Shown here piece by piece: positions 1 to 7,371 of a DNA stretch of 11,101 nt; positions within the stretch are counted from its first letter, which is position 1; each line of letters begins with the position of its first letter. This DNA comes from Thioalkalivibrio nitratireducens. Lineage in GTDB: Bacteria > Pseudomonadota > Gammaproteobacteria > Ectothiorhodospirales > Ectothiorhodospiraceae. The position numbers and the translations under genes are program-made. The DNA lies in the NCBI GenBank assembly GCA_011390385.1, contig JAABSN010000107.1, positions 1 through 11,101 on the forward strand. Direction: 5' to 3'. The notes beneath the pieces are model-generated. The model saw nothing but the letters and a program-made list of their open reading frames with translations. It was not told where the DNA came from and ran no database searches.

Positions 1-991
1 AGGCCAGCTTGTGGGTCAGCCACTGGCGGTAACGCAGGCGCGTCTCCTCGCGGACCAGGAAATGCCCCATGTAGCTGTGTACCGCGGTGAAACAGGAATC
101 CCACTGCCGCAGATGCTCGCTAGAGTCTCCAGCCAGTGCCGGCTCGTCCTGTTCGGCATGACAGAAGCAGGTCGGGCAGACCGCCGTGCAGTTCCCGCAG
201 GACAGGCATCGGCGACCCACCTGGTCCCAATGCGGATGTTCCAGACGGGCGTAAAGGGCTTCCTTCAGATCGCGCGATGGAAGACCACGCGTCTGCACCC
301 TGGCGGCCGCTTCGATCTCGGCATCGGCCTGCACCAAATCGTCGGGCGCGGCCGGCACAAGGTTCAATCGCGCCAGAACTGCCTGGCCGCGGTCCGTGCC
401 CGCGGACAGAATGAAACCATGATCGAGTTCGGACATGGCCAGATCGTGGCCCGTCTCGGCACGCGGTCCGTCGCCGGTGGAGGCACAGAAACAGGTATCG
501 GCCGGATGGCTGCAGTGAACCGCAACCAGGAACAGGCGTTCGCGACGTGCCGCGAAATGGGCATCGGGATGAGGCGACTTCAGGAAGTGCCGTTCCTGAA
601 TCCGCAGGGCCGCCAGATCACACGCCCGGACCCCGATCACGGCTGTTCGTTCGGGCACCGCATCAGGTTCCAGGAACCTGAGACGGCCATTGTCGTCGAG
701 CGTGCAGCGCCAGAGTGTTTCCCGGGGGGCAAAGGTCAGAGGCTTCAGGGCCTGTGGTCCATTCGCCCAGCTGAAACAACGCTCGCCCGACCCCGGTTCC
801 AGCCGGTAATGCCCCGGCCCCTGCCGATCGCGCAGGCCCCGGGGCAGTTCGCTCGCGGCAGTGATGGTGCTGTAGGTGATCGCACCGTTGCGCTCGACGG
901 GTCCGAGTACGCGGGCGTAGCCCTGGCCGCGGATCGCGTCAAACAGCGCATCGAGCGACTCCCGGGGTAGAAACAGCGTGGAAGATTCCAT
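1..991 (-). CDS. 4Fe-4S dicluster electron-transfer subunit, hydrogenase/sulfhydrogenase beta (HydB/AsrA-like), 3' end cut off
   Basis: The frame read leftwards from ATG at 991 stays open for 330 codons to the window edge, so the C-terminus is missing. The family (HydB/ShyB of group 3b [NiFe] hydrogenases, AsrA of anaerobic sulfite reductase) passes electrons between a flavoprotein subunit and the catalytic subunits in the cytoplasm. Seen here: GVRACDLAAL at about residues 120-129, a family signature; CFC at 167-169; and a cluster motif with Cys262, Cys265, Cys268, Cys272, Cys275 and Cys277 (CLSCGNC then CPTCFC). The last visible residues, RQWLTHKLA, match the segment that normally leads into the second cysteine cluster, which would lie outside the window. 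An in-frame ATG at 1024 would add 11 residues. I prefer 991 because ESSTLFLPRESLDALF is the usual family N-terminus, although its Shine-Dalgarno (CGGAG, one base before the ATG) is badly spaced. It diverges from fnr. The neighbours needed to separate hydrogenase from sulfite reductase are not visible. Confidence 0.85.
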   Translation of the reverse strand, partial: MESSTLFLPRESLDALFDAIRGQGYARVLGPVERNGAITYSTITAASELPRGLRDRQGPGHYRLEPGSGERCFSWANGPQALKPLTFAPRETLWRCTLDDNGRLRFLEPDAVPERTAVIGVRACDLAALRIQERHFLKSPHPDAHFAARRERLFLVAVHCSHPADTCFCASTGDGPRAETGHDLAMSELDHGFILSAGTDRGQAVLARLNLVPAAPDDLVQADAEIEAAARVQTRGLPSRDLKEALYARLEHPHWDQVGRRCLSCGNCTAVCPTCFCHAEQDEPALAGDSSEHLRQWDSCFTAVHSYMGHFLVREETRLRYRQWLTHKLA

Positions 992-999
992 ACTCCGAA

Positions 1000-1041
1000 A
1001 GGGTAGTCCATGATGGGAATCCATGGGATGATCCAGATCAG
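1000..1041 (-). promoter_or_regulatory. Candidate FNR-dependent promoter for the iron-sulfur subunit gene
   Basis: ATGAT-CCAG-ATCAG at 1028-1041 matches the FNR consensus TTGAT-N4-ATCAA at 8 of 10 fixed bases, with the inner TGAT/ATCA palindrome intact. Read on the minus strand, TACCCT (1005 to 1000) is a -10-like hexamer at the exact spacing expected if the site is centred 41.5 bases before a start near 993. That start would lie two bases before the ATG at 991, giving an almost leaderless message, or it would require use of a later start. The site could instead act on fnr, whose start is about 150 bases away. The rest of the gap (1042-1186) shows only a small hairpin, CGGGC-GAA-GCCCG at 1076-1088. 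Confidence 0.35.
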
Positions 1042-1186
1042 AGCCTGCGCATCGGAGATCCTGAAATCCCGCGCTCGGGCGAAGCCCGCAGACGGGACAC
1101 CAGAAACCGATCTGGGAAATCCCTCGGGCGGTTTCAGGAAGTCTTTCTTTCACCGCCGACTTCTGTCTACACTCGGAGCCATGACG

Positions 1187-1912
1187 ATGCACGCTTCTGG
1201 GTCCTGCGATCAGTGCTCACTGAAGATGCTCTGTCTGCCCGTTGGGTTGCCCGACCACGAACTCTGGCAACTCGACGAAATCGTTCAGAGGCGACGCCCC
1301 ATCACCAAGGGCCAGGTCCTGTTCCGCATGGGAACCCGCTTCACCTCGGTATTCGCCGTTCGGACGGGTTCACTGAAAACAGTGCTCCTTTCGGATGATG
1401 GCACCGAACAGGTGACGGGTTTTGCTTTCGCCGGCGAATTGCTTGGACTCGACGCCATCAATCAGGGCGAGCACCCTGTCAGCGCGGTGGCGCTGGAATC
1501 GACCAGCATCTGCGAAATCCCGTTCGACAAGCTGGATGATCTCGCCGGACAACTGCCCACCTTTCGCCAGCATTTCATGCGCACCATGAGCCGGGAAATC
1601 GCTTCCGACGAATCGCTGCTGGCGCTGCTGGGCCAACGCAGCGCCGAGCAACGCCTTGCTGCCCTGCTCCTCAGCCTCTCGATGCGCTTTCACGCCCGCG
1701 GCCTGGTTGCCGACCAGTTCTGCCTGAGCATGTCCAGGGCAGACATTGCCAGTCACCTGGGGCTCACACAGGAAACGATCAGCCGTCTGTTCACCCAGTT
1801 CCGCAAACAGGGCATGATCGAGATCCATACCCGCGATGTGCGCCTGCTGGACATGGACAGCCTGCACCGCGTCGCCGGCATCCGGTTCGTACCGCTTTCG
1901 CAGACGGCCTGA
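1187..1912 (+). CDS. fnr: FNR-type oxygen-sensing transcription regulator (Crp/Fnr family)
   Basis: This 241-residue protein is close to the usual FNR length of about 250. In FNR a [4Fe-4S] cluster holds the active dimer together without oxygen and is lost on exposure to air. All four ligands are present: Cys7, Cys10 and Cys16 (CDQCSLKMLC) and Cys109 (SICEIPFDKLDDL), matching E. coli Cys20, 23, 29 and 122. The cyclic-nucleotide-type beta barrel spans about 30-120, and the dimerisation helix about 125-150 keeps the Asp that corresponds to E. coli Asp154. The helix-turn-helix is at about 182-209, with recognition residues Glu196, Ser199 and Arg200 (ETISR), as in proteins that bind TTGAT-N4-ATCAA. 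GGAG at 1175-1178 lies eight bases before ATG 1187 but only two before ATG 1181, so I chose 1187. The frame continues upstream to ATG 1010, but that part has no family similarity. A consensus target site lies before ccoN, one gene downstream. Confidence 0.96.
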   Translation: MHASGSCDQCSLKMLCLPVGLPDHELWQLDEIVQRRRPITKGQVLFRMGTRFTSVFAVRTGSLKTVLLSDDGTEQVTGFAFAGELLGLDAINQGEHPVSAVALESTSICEIPFDKLDDLAGQLPTFRQHFMRTMSREIASDESLLALLGQRSAEQRLAALLLSLSMRFHARGLVADQFCLSMSRADIASHLGLTQETISRLFTQFRKQGMIEIHTRDVRLLDMDSLHRVAGIRFVPLSQTA

Positions 1913-1938
1913 AATCCGTCGAACCAACGATTCACCCG

Positions 1939-2412
1939 ATGGATGAACGGACATTCTGGGCCTTTGCCGGTCAAGTCTGGAATGTTGCTTGCGTTCGCGA
2001 ATCCCTGCTGCGTTGGCAGGACGAGAAAAACATCGACGTCATCTTCCTGCTGTTCGCCTGCTGGTACCCTCGGCGCCTGCCGCCGTCCCACTGGGCTTTC
2101 CTGCAAGCGGGCTCGGCGCATTGGCAACAACGCGTGACGGCCCGCATCCGCACACTGCGCAGGCGACTCAAGCGGCACGCATGGGCCGAAGGGTATCAGG
2201 CCTGCCTGAATCTCGAGTTACAGGCGGAACGCATGGCGGCGGCATGGCTCTGCCTGGTGAGCGTCGGATCGTCCACGCACCCGGGTGCCGCACCCAACCT
2301 CGTGCAGAGGCTGCACCGCCTCTTTCCCACAGTCCCTCGCGTCGAGCTGCAGGCAGTGCTCGACACTTGTGCGCTGATCCCGCAACAAAGCGGGCGAAAT
2401 CGCCGACCCTAA
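1939..2412 (+). CDS. TIGR02444 / DUF2390 family protein of unknown function
   Basis: This 157-residue protein has the hallmarks of the TIGR02444 (DUF2390) family, found mostly in gammaproteobacteria and without an assigned function. The N-terminus has an aromatic FWAFA segment, followed by a Val/Cys-rich helix, a LLRWQDE segment and the signature IDVIFLLFACWYPRR at about residues 32-46. The remainder is predicted helical, with a basic stretch at about 69-79 (ARIRTLRRRLKRH). There is no signal peptide, no clear membrane span and no catalytic motif. ATG 1939 gives the usual family N-terminus, but no good Shine-Dalgarno precedes it. It starts 26 bases after the fnr stop on the same strand, so the two are probably co-transcribed. 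The last ten or so residues (PQQSGRNRRP) are basic and look non-conserved. The family call is from recalled motif resemblance. Confidence 0.82.
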   Translation: MDERTFWAFAGQVWNVACVRESLLRWQDEKNIDVIFLLFACWYPRRLPPSHWAFLQAGSAHWQQRVTARIRTLRRRLKRHAWAEGYQACLNLELQAERMAAAWLCLVSVGSSTHPGAAPNLVQRLHRLFPTVPRVELQAVLDTCALIPQQSGRNRRP

Positions 2413-2521
2413 AAGGCCTCGGCTGACTCACCCGCAGGCAGTACGATTTCGATCCAGGACAAACGGGTATCGCAAACAACACCAGAAGTTCCCTTCATGG
2501 GGACAAATTCGAAAAAAAGTC

Positions 2522-2570
2522 TTGATCTGAATCAACCCAAGAGGCGATTCTTCGCCTACACTCCGGGATG
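2522..2570 (+). promoter_or_regulatory. FNR-activated promoter of the cco operon (perfect FNR box plus -10)
   Basis: TTGAT-CTGA-ATCAA at 2522-2535 is a perfect match to the FNR consensus. TACACT at 2557-2562 is a plausible -10 hexamer with a start site near 2569-2570, placing the box at about -41 as in class II FNR-activated promoters, where FNR replaces the -35 element. An A-rich run (about 2507-2519) lies just upstream. The predicted leader to the ccoN ATG is about 60 bases. The FNR gene is 610 bases upstream, which makes the regulator-target link very likely. The rest of the gap (2413-2521) shows no convincing terminator for fnr-DUF2390. Confidence 0.85.
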
Positions 2571-2630
2571 CTGGATGGGACGTCCGGTACAAACTGGCTG
2601 TGCCGATCTTTTCACCGATGGGGGATCTCC

Positions 2631-4082
2631 ATGGAAACAACTGCAGATACACACAGCGTAAAAACAACAGCGCAAGAGACATATAATTACAAGGTAGTCC
2701 GGCAATTCGCGATCATGACGATCGTCTGGGGCATCGTTGGAATGCTGGTCGGCGTACTCATCGCCGCGCAGCTCGTCTGGCCCGCCCTGAACACCAACCT
2801 CGAGTGGTTCACCTTCGGGCGTCTGCGTCCTCTCCACACCAACGCGGTGATCTTCGCCTTCGGCGGCTCCGCGCTGTTCGCCACCTCGTACTACATCGTG
2901 CAGCGCACATCGCAGGCACGGCTCTTCGGGGGCCCACTGGTCGGCTTCACGTTCTGGGGCTGGCAACTGGTCATCGTGCTGGCCGCGGTCACGCTGCCCC
3001 TGGGCATGACCATGGGCAAGGAATACGCCGAACTCGAATGGCCGATCGCCATCCTGATCGCCGTGGTCTGGGTTGCCTACGCGATCGTGTTCTTCGGAAC
3101 CATCGTGAAGCGCAAGGTCAAGCACATCTACGTCGCGAACTGGTTCTTCGGGGCCTTCATCATCACCATTGCCGTACTGCACATCGTCAACAACATGGCA
3201 ATGCCGGTGACGCTGTTCAAGTCCTATTCCGCCTACCCGGGCACCATGGACGCGATGGTCCAGTGGTGGTACGGGCATAACGCAGTGGGCTTCTTCCTGA
3301 CCGCCGCGTTCCTGGGGATGATGTACTATTTCGTGCCCAAGCAGGCCGGTCGTCCGATCTACTCCTACCGGCTGTCAGTGGTCCACTTCTGGGCACTGGT
3401 CTCGCTGTACATGTGGGCGGGGCCCCACCACCTGCACTACACCGCACTTCCCGACTGGGTGCAGTCGCTCGGCATGGTGTTCTCGCTGATCCTGCTGGCG
3501 CCTTCCTGGGGCGGCATGATCAACGGCATCATGACCCTGTCCGGGGCCTGGCATAAGCTGCGCACCGATCCGATCCTGCGTTTCCTGATCGTCGCGCTGT
3601 CCTTCTATGGTCTGGCGACGTTCGAAGGCCCGATGATGTCGATCAAGACCGTCAACGCGCTTTCTCACTACACCGACTGGACCATCGGCCACGTGCACGG
3701 CGGCGCTCTCGGCTGGGTTGCGATGATCTCCATCGGTTCGCTCTACATCCTGATTCCAGCGCTGTTCGGCAAGGAGAAGATGTACTCGATCAAGGCCATC
3801 GAATGGCATTTCTGGCTGTCGACCATCGGCACCGTGATGTACATCGTGTCCATGTGGATTTCGGGCGTGATGCAAGGCCTGATGTGGCGCGCGGTCAACG
3901 CTGACGGCACGCTGACGTACAACTTCGTCGAGACCCTGGTGCAGATGTATCCCTACTACTTCCTGCGCTTCCTCGGTGGCCTCGTCTTCTTCCTGGGCAT
4001 GTTCATCATGGTCTGGAACGTCTGGAAGACCATCGCCGGCACCAAGGCGGTCACGCATACCGTGCCGCAGACTGCACACTGA
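2631..4082 (+). CDS. ccoN: cbb3-type cytochrome c oxidase subunit I (CcoN)
   Basis: This 483-residue multi-helix inner-membrane protein is the catalytic subunit of the high-affinity cbb3 oxidase, which reduces oxygen to water and pumps protons. All metal ligands known from the Pseudomonas stutzeri enzyme appear at a constant offset of nine residues: His69 and His356 for low-spin haem b, His354 for haem b3, His216, His266 and His267 for CuB, and Tyr260 for the His-Tyr cross-link. Key motifs are [20 protein letters not shown] and [10 protein letters not shown]. The reading frame is open from 2568, but the start at 2631 is set by GGGGGA at 2620-2625, by the predicted transcript start near 2570 and by the usual family length. 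The first 20 or so codons are A-rich, unlike the rest of the gene, which may keep the initiation region unstructured. It is the first gene of ccoNOQP, followed 18 bases later by ccoO. Confidence 0.98.
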   Translation: METTADTHSVKTTAQETYNYKVVRQFAIMTIVWGIVGMLVGVLIAAQLVWPALNTNLEWFTFGRLRPLHTNAVIFAFGGSALFATSYYIVQRTSQARLFGGPLVGFTFWGWQLVIVLAAVTLPLGMTMGKEYAELEWPIAILIAVVWVAYAIVFFGTIVKRKVKHIYVANWFFGAFIITIAVLHIVNNMAMPVTLFKSYSAYPGTMDAMVQWWYGHNAVGFFLTAAFLGMMYYFVPKQAGRPIYSYRLSVVHFWALVSLYMWAGPHHLHYTALPDWVQSLGMVFSLILLAPSWGGMINGIMTLSGAWHKLRTDPILRFLIVALSFYGLATFEGPMMSIKTVNALSHYTDWTIGHVHGGALGWVAMISIGSLYILIPALFGKEKMYSIKAIEWHFWLSTIGTVMYIVSMWISGVMQGLMWRAVNADGTLTYNFVETLVQMYPYYFLRFLGGLVFFLGMFIMVWNVWKTIAGTKAVTHTVPQTAH

Positions 4083-4100
4083 TACGGGGGAGATGAAACC

Positions 4101-4709
4101 ATGAGTCATGAAGTTGTCGAGAAAAACATTGGCCTGATGGTAGTGCTCATCATCCTGGTCATCAGCGTGGCCGGCCTGGTGCAGATCGTCCCGCTGTTCT
4201 TCCTGACCAGCACCACACAACCCATCGACGGGATGGAACCCAGAACCGCACTGGAGATCGAGGGCCGGGATATCTACGTCCGCGAGGGCTGCTACACCTG
4301 CCACTCCCAGCACATTCGTCCGTTCCGGGCAGAGACCGAGCGTTACGGGCACTACTCGGTGGCCGGTGAATCGGTCTGGGACCGTCCCTTCCAGTGGGGC
4401 TCGAAGCGCACCGGACCGGACCTGGCCCGTGTGGGTGGCCGGTACAGCGATGACTGGCATCGTCTGCATCTGATCGACCCACGCGCCGTGGTGCCGGAAT
4501 CGAACATGCCCGCGTATGCCTTTCTGGAACGCCGCGAGATCAATGCCGACGTTACCCCGCTGAAAATGCGTGCGCTGCAACGACTGGGGGACCCCTACAC
4601 CGATGAGCAGATCGAGGCTGCCGCGGACGAAGTGCGTGGCATGACCGAAATGGACGCCCTGATAGCGTATCTGCAGGGTCTGGGTACCGCACTCGCGCAT
4701 TGGAGGTAA
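4101..4709 (+). CDS. ccoO: cbb3-type cytochrome c oxidase subunit II, mono-haem cytochrome c (CcoO)
   Basis: This 202-residue membrane-anchored c-type cytochrome passes electrons from CcoP to the CcoN active site. An uncleaved N-terminal transmembrane helix spans about residues 10-35 ([10 protein letters not shown] onward), and the haem domain faces the periplasm. The haem site is CYTCHSQH, with Cys64, Cys67 and His68, and the expected axial methionine is Met136 in NMPAYAFL. The segment [19 protein letters not shown] (about 82-100) is strongly family-specific. A GGGGGAG run about eight bases before ATG 4101 provides a strong ribosome site. The length matches typical CcoO. The stop codon lies just behind the Shine-Dalgarno of ccoQ, so translation of the two is likely linked. 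Confidence 0.98.
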   Translation: MSHEVVEKNIGLMVVLIILVISVAGLVQIVPLFFLTSTTQPIDGMEPRTALEIEGRDIYVREGCYTCHSQHIRPFRAETERYGHYSVAGESVWDRPFQWGSKRTGPDLARVGGRYSDDWHRLHLIDPRAVVPESNMPAYAFLERREINADVTPLKMRALQRLGDPYTDEQIEAAADEVRGMTEMDALIAYLQGLGTALAHWR

Positions 4710-4712
4710 GGA

Positions 4713-4898
4713 ATGAGCTTCGGACTGATACATGGTCTGTTGACGGCGCTGCTGATGATTCTCTTCGGCGGCATCGTCTGGTGGGCCTTCAGTAGCAGAC
4801 AGAAAAAGCGCTTTGACGAAGCCGCCAACCTTCCCTTTGCGGACGAAGACGATCAGTCGGCCCCCAACAAGCGGTCGCAGAAAGGAGACAAGCAATGA
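4713..4898 (+). CDS. ccoQ: cbb3-type oxidase small subunit (CcoQ)
   Basis: This 61-residue protein has one N-terminal transmembrane helix (about residues 5-27, LIHGLLTALLMILFGGIVWW) followed by a charged cytoplasmic tail rich in Lys, Asp and Gln. In other bacteria CcoQ stabilises the assembled oxidase and the CcoP-CcoNO association. The helix, the following KKRFDEAANLPFADEDD segment and the position between ccoO and ccoP are all typical. GGAGG at 4702-4706 overlaps the end of ccoO and sits six bases before the ATG. The gene ends in an ATGA overlap with ccoP, which implies coupled translation. No haem or metal motif is expected or seen. Confidence 0.95.
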   Translation: MSFGLIHGLLTALLMILFGGIVWWAFSSRQKKRFDEAANLPFADEDDQSAPNKRSQKGDKQ

Positions 4899-5821
4899 AT
4901 GAGCATGACATGAGCACCTTCTGGCATTGGTGGGTCGTGGTCCTCACGCTCGCCAATATCGCCGGGATCTATTGGCTGATCCGCTGGACCAGCAAGAAGC
5001 GCCCCGGCGAAGCCGCCGAGGGCGCGGAAACGGGACATAGCTGGGACGGCCTGACCGAGTACAACAATCCGTTGCCGCGCTGGTGGCTCTGGATGTTCTA
5101 CATCACGATCCTGTTTTCCCTGGTCTACCTCGTCCTTTATCCTGGCCTCGGCCGCTATGCCGGGATCCTGGGGTGGCATTCGGGCAACGAGTTGAACATC
5201 GAGGACAGCCAGTATCAGCGGGAGATGCAGCGGGCGGAGGATCGCTACCAACCCATCTTCACAGCCATGGCCGAGCGCGACATCTCATCACTCGCCCGTG
5301 ACTTCGACGCCCTGACCACCGGTCGGAGGCTCTACCTGAACTACTGTGCAACGTGTCACGGCTCCGACGCACGCGGTGCATCCGGATTCCCGAATCTGGC
5401 CAACGGGGTCTGGCAATGGGGGGGATCGGCGGAAGAGATCCGTCACACCATCGTCAATGGCCGCCAGGCCGCCATGCCCGCCCTCGCCGGTGCACTGGGT
5501 GACGAAGGCGTAGAGCAGGTTGCGCATTACGTGCTTCAGCTTGCAGGACGCGATGACGCCGACAGCGCTCTCGCGAACGAAGGGCAGTCCAAGTACGGCA
5601 TGTTCTGCTCCGGGTGCCATGGCGCTGAAGGCAAGGGCATGACGATGCTGGGCGCTCCCGATCTGACCGCCAACACCTGGCTGTACGGTGGCTCGCTCGG
5701 CGCGATCAAGACCACGATTGCCGAAGGGCGCGCGGGCGTGATGCCCGCTTTCGGCGAACTCCTGGGCGAAGAACGCGCACATGTGTTGTCGGCTTACGTC
5801 TACAGCCTTGATCGCCAGTAG
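4895..5821 (+). CDS. ccoP: cbb3-type cytochrome c oxidase subunit III, di-haem cytochrome c (CcoP)
   Basis: This 308-residue membrane-bound di-haem cytochrome c receives electrons from soluble cytochromes in the periplasm and hands them to CcoO. It has two N-terminal transmembrane helices (about residues 9-31 and 62-83), as in the longer CcoP form, with the conserved WDGLTEYNNPLPRWW between them. The haem sites are CATCH (Cys151, Cys154, His155) and CSGCH (Cys238, Cys241, His242). The likely axial methionines are Met194 (AAMPAL) and Met283 (GVMPAF), one in each cytochrome domain. AAAGGAG at 4881-4887 is seven bases before the ATG. Its start overlaps the ccoQ stop by four bases. Met6 (4910) is a possible alternative start, less well placed relative to the Shine-Dalgarno. 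A strong terminator follows 19 bases after the stop. Confidence 0.97.
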   Translation: MNEHDMSTFWHWWVVVLTLANIAGIYWLIRWTSKKRPGEAAEGAETGHSWDGLTEYNNPLPRWWLWMFYITILFSLVYLVLYPGLGRYAGILGWHSGNELNIEDSQYQREMQRAEDRYQPIFTAMAERDISSLARDFDALTTGRRLYLNYCATCHGSDARGASGFPNLANGVWQWGGSAEEIRHTIVNGRQAAMPALAGALGDEGVEQVAHYVLQLAGRDDADSALANEGQSKYGMFCSGCHGAEGKGMTMLGAPDLTANTWLYGGSLGAIKTTIAEGRAGVMPAFGELLGEERAHVLSAYVYSLDRQ

Positions 5822-5839
5822 GACTTAGGCTCCCTGGCG

Positions 5840-5874
5840 AAGGCGGGCTACAATATGCGTAGCCCGCCTTTTTT
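5840..5874 (+). terminator. Intrinsic terminator after ccoP
   Basis: A perfect 12-base-pair GC-rich stem (5840-5851 with 5859-5870) with a seven-base loop runs directly into a T tract (5869-5874). This is a textbook rho-independent terminator on the plus strand. It separates the structural genes ccoNOQP from ccoG, so ccoGH are either expressed by partial read-through or from their own promoter. TACAAT at 5849-5854, inside the stem-loop, resembles a -10 hexamer for the latter. Confidence 0.92.
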
Positions 5875-5891
5875 GTCTGCCCCAACTGACC

Positions 5892-7328
5892 ATGTCGAGC
5901 AACACCATGTCTGAATCGAAGTCGCGCAAGCAGAAAACCGGTGTAGAACCCGCGGAAGGACTGGATTCGGAGATTTACGCCAAACATCAGAAGATCTACC
6001 CACGCCAGGTCCACGGTCTGTTCGCCAGGCTGCGCGTCACTGCAATGCTTGCATTGCTCGGCATCTACTACGGGTTGCCCTGGGTGCAGTGGGAGGGTCG
6101 GCAGGCGGTATTGTTCGACCTGCCCGAACGCAAGTTCCACGTCTTTGGCCTGACATTCTGGCCTCAGGATTTCTTCCTGCTCGCGCTGCTGCTCGTGATT
6201 GCGGCGCTGACGCTTTTCTTTTTCACCGCGCTGGCCGGAAGGCTCTGGTGCGGTTACGCATGTCCGCAGACCGTATGGACAGAAGCCTTCCTGCGCATGG
6301 AACGCTGGTTCGAAGGCGACCGGCCCAAGCAGATGAAGCTCGACAAGGCGCCATGGACGCGGGAAAAGATCCTCCGCAAGACCGGCAAACATACCGCCTG
6401 GGCGCTGTTCGCGCTGTTCACCGGCCTCACTTTCGTCGGGTATTTCAGCCCCATCGCGGAGTTGATTCCCCGCTTCCTCACGTTTGATACCGGTGCCTGG
6501 GAGACATTCTGGATCCTGTTCTACAGCTTCGCGACCTGGGGTAACGCCGGATTCATGCGTGAACAGGTCTGCATCTACATGTGCCCCTACGCACGCTTTC
6601 AGAGTGCGATGTTCGACAATGACACCCTGATCATTTCCTATGACGAGGAACGCGGCGAACCGCGCGGCCCGCGCAAGCGCGGCTCCGACTACAAGGCCAA
6701 GGGGCTTGGGGACTGCATCGAGTGCACGCTATGCGTGCAGGTCTGTCCGACCGGCATCGACATCCGCGATGGATTGCAGTACCAATGCATCGGCTGTTCG
6801 GCCTGTGTCGATGTCTGTGACGAAGTCATGGACAAGATGGGCTATCCACGGGGACTGGTTCGCTACACCACCGAGAACGCGATGGCCGGAAAACCGGCCA
6901 AGGTCCTGCGCCCACGCGTTCTGCTGTACGGTACCCTGCTCCTGATCCTGCTGGCCGGCTTCGTTTACGGTGTGGCGGCCCGGAGCCCGGTGGGTATCGA
7001 CGTGATCCGCGACCGAAATGTGCTGTATCGCGAACTGCCCGATGGCCAGGTCGAGAACGTGTACACGTTGAAACTCACCAACCGGCACACCGACGTCCGC
7101 CATTTCGAAATCAGCATCTCCGGACTCGAAGGCGCCCGACTCGCCTGGGAGGAAGATGACTTCGTCGCGGTTCCCGGTGGCCGCGTGATCGAGTTCCCGA
7201 TCAGTGTCCGGATCGATCCGGTCGAGTTGTCGGGTGCCAGCAGCGAGGTCATCTTCCATGCTCAGGTGGTGGACCAACCAGAGTTGAGTAATGAGCGCTC
7301 CAGCCGCTTCGTCGGGCCGCTACGCTAG
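5892..7328 (+). CDS. ccoG: cbb3 oxidase assembly protein CcoG (FixG/RdxA family), polyferredoxin-like
   Basis: This 478-residue membrane-bound iron-sulfur protein is needed for cbb3 oxidase assembly. Family work points to a role in reducing copper for the CuB centre. Hydrophobic helices lie at about residues 47-65, 90-115, 168-187, 203-219 and 342-362. Two CxxxCP pairs follow membrane segments (Cys120/Cys124 and Cys227/Cys231). Two ferredoxin-type motifs sit in the loop before the last helix: Cys275, 278, 281, 285 and Cys299, 302, 305, 309. The C-terminal 110 residues form the periplasmic immunoglobulin-like domain typical of FixG. The start is uncertain: ATG 5892 and ATG 5907 are both in frame and neither has a clear Shine-Dalgarno, so 5892 is kept as the longer choice. 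The length is normal for the family. The usual next gene, ccoH, follows after a 199-base gap containing a repeat element. Confidence 0.96.
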   Translation: MSSNTMSESKSRKQKTGVEPAEGLDSEIYAKHQKIYPRQVHGLFARLRVTAMLALLGIYYGLPWVQWEGRQAVLFDLPERKFHVFGLTFWPQDFFLLALLLVIAALTLFFFTALAGRLWCGYACPQTVWTEAFLRMERWFEGDRPKQMKLDKAPWTREKILRKTGKHTAWALFALFTGLTFVGYFSPIAELIPRFLTFDTGAWETFWILFYSFATWGNAGFMREQVCIYMCPYARFQSAMFDNDTLIISYDEERGEPRGPRKRGSDYKAKGLGDCIECTLCVQVCPTGIDIRDGLQYQCIGCSACVDVCDEVMDKMGYPRGLVRYTTENAMAGKPAKVLRPRVLLYGTLLLILLAGFVYGVAARSPVGIDVIRDRNVLYRELPDGQVENVYTLKLTNRHTDVRHFEISISGLEGARLAWEEDDFVAVPGGRVIEFPISVRIDPVELSGASSEVIFHAQVVDQPELSNERSSRFVGPLR

Positions 7329-7371
7329 CATGATGCCCTCGGGCACTTTGGCGCCGCTGACGAAAAAAAGA

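Noticed and set aside
11..970. Plus-strand 319-codon open frame opposite the iron-sulfur subunit gene
   Set aside because: It has no recognisable family and lies exactly opposite a frame with clear cysteine motifs; GC-rich codons keep the antisense frame free of stops.
1168..1173. TACACT as the -10 of an fnr promoter
   Set aside because: It is identical to the -10 proposed for ccoN, but no -35 or activator site is at proper distance, and transcription would start only a few bases before the coding region.
1010..1186. N-terminal extension of FNR from ATG 1010
   Set aside because: The added 59 residues resemble no FNR protein, and GGAG is correctly spaced for ATG 1187.
2402..2423. GCCGA...TCGGC pairing after the DUF2390 stop as a terminator
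   Set aside because: A five-pair stem with a large loop and no T tract gives no real support.
2568..2630. N-terminal extension of CcoN from ATG 2568
   Set aside because: It would start at or before the predicted transcript start near 2570, and a good ribosome site stands before ATG 2631.
3375..4895. Minus-strand 506-codon open frame across ccoN, ccoO and ccoQ
   Set aside because: Three well-identified genes with intact metal ligands occupy the other strand; the translation is low-complexity, rich in His, Asp and Gln, as expected of an antisense shadow.
7334..7349. TGCCC-TC-GGGCA as a terminator after ccoG
   Set aside because: The loop has only two bases, the stem is short and only CTTT follows; this is too weak to call.
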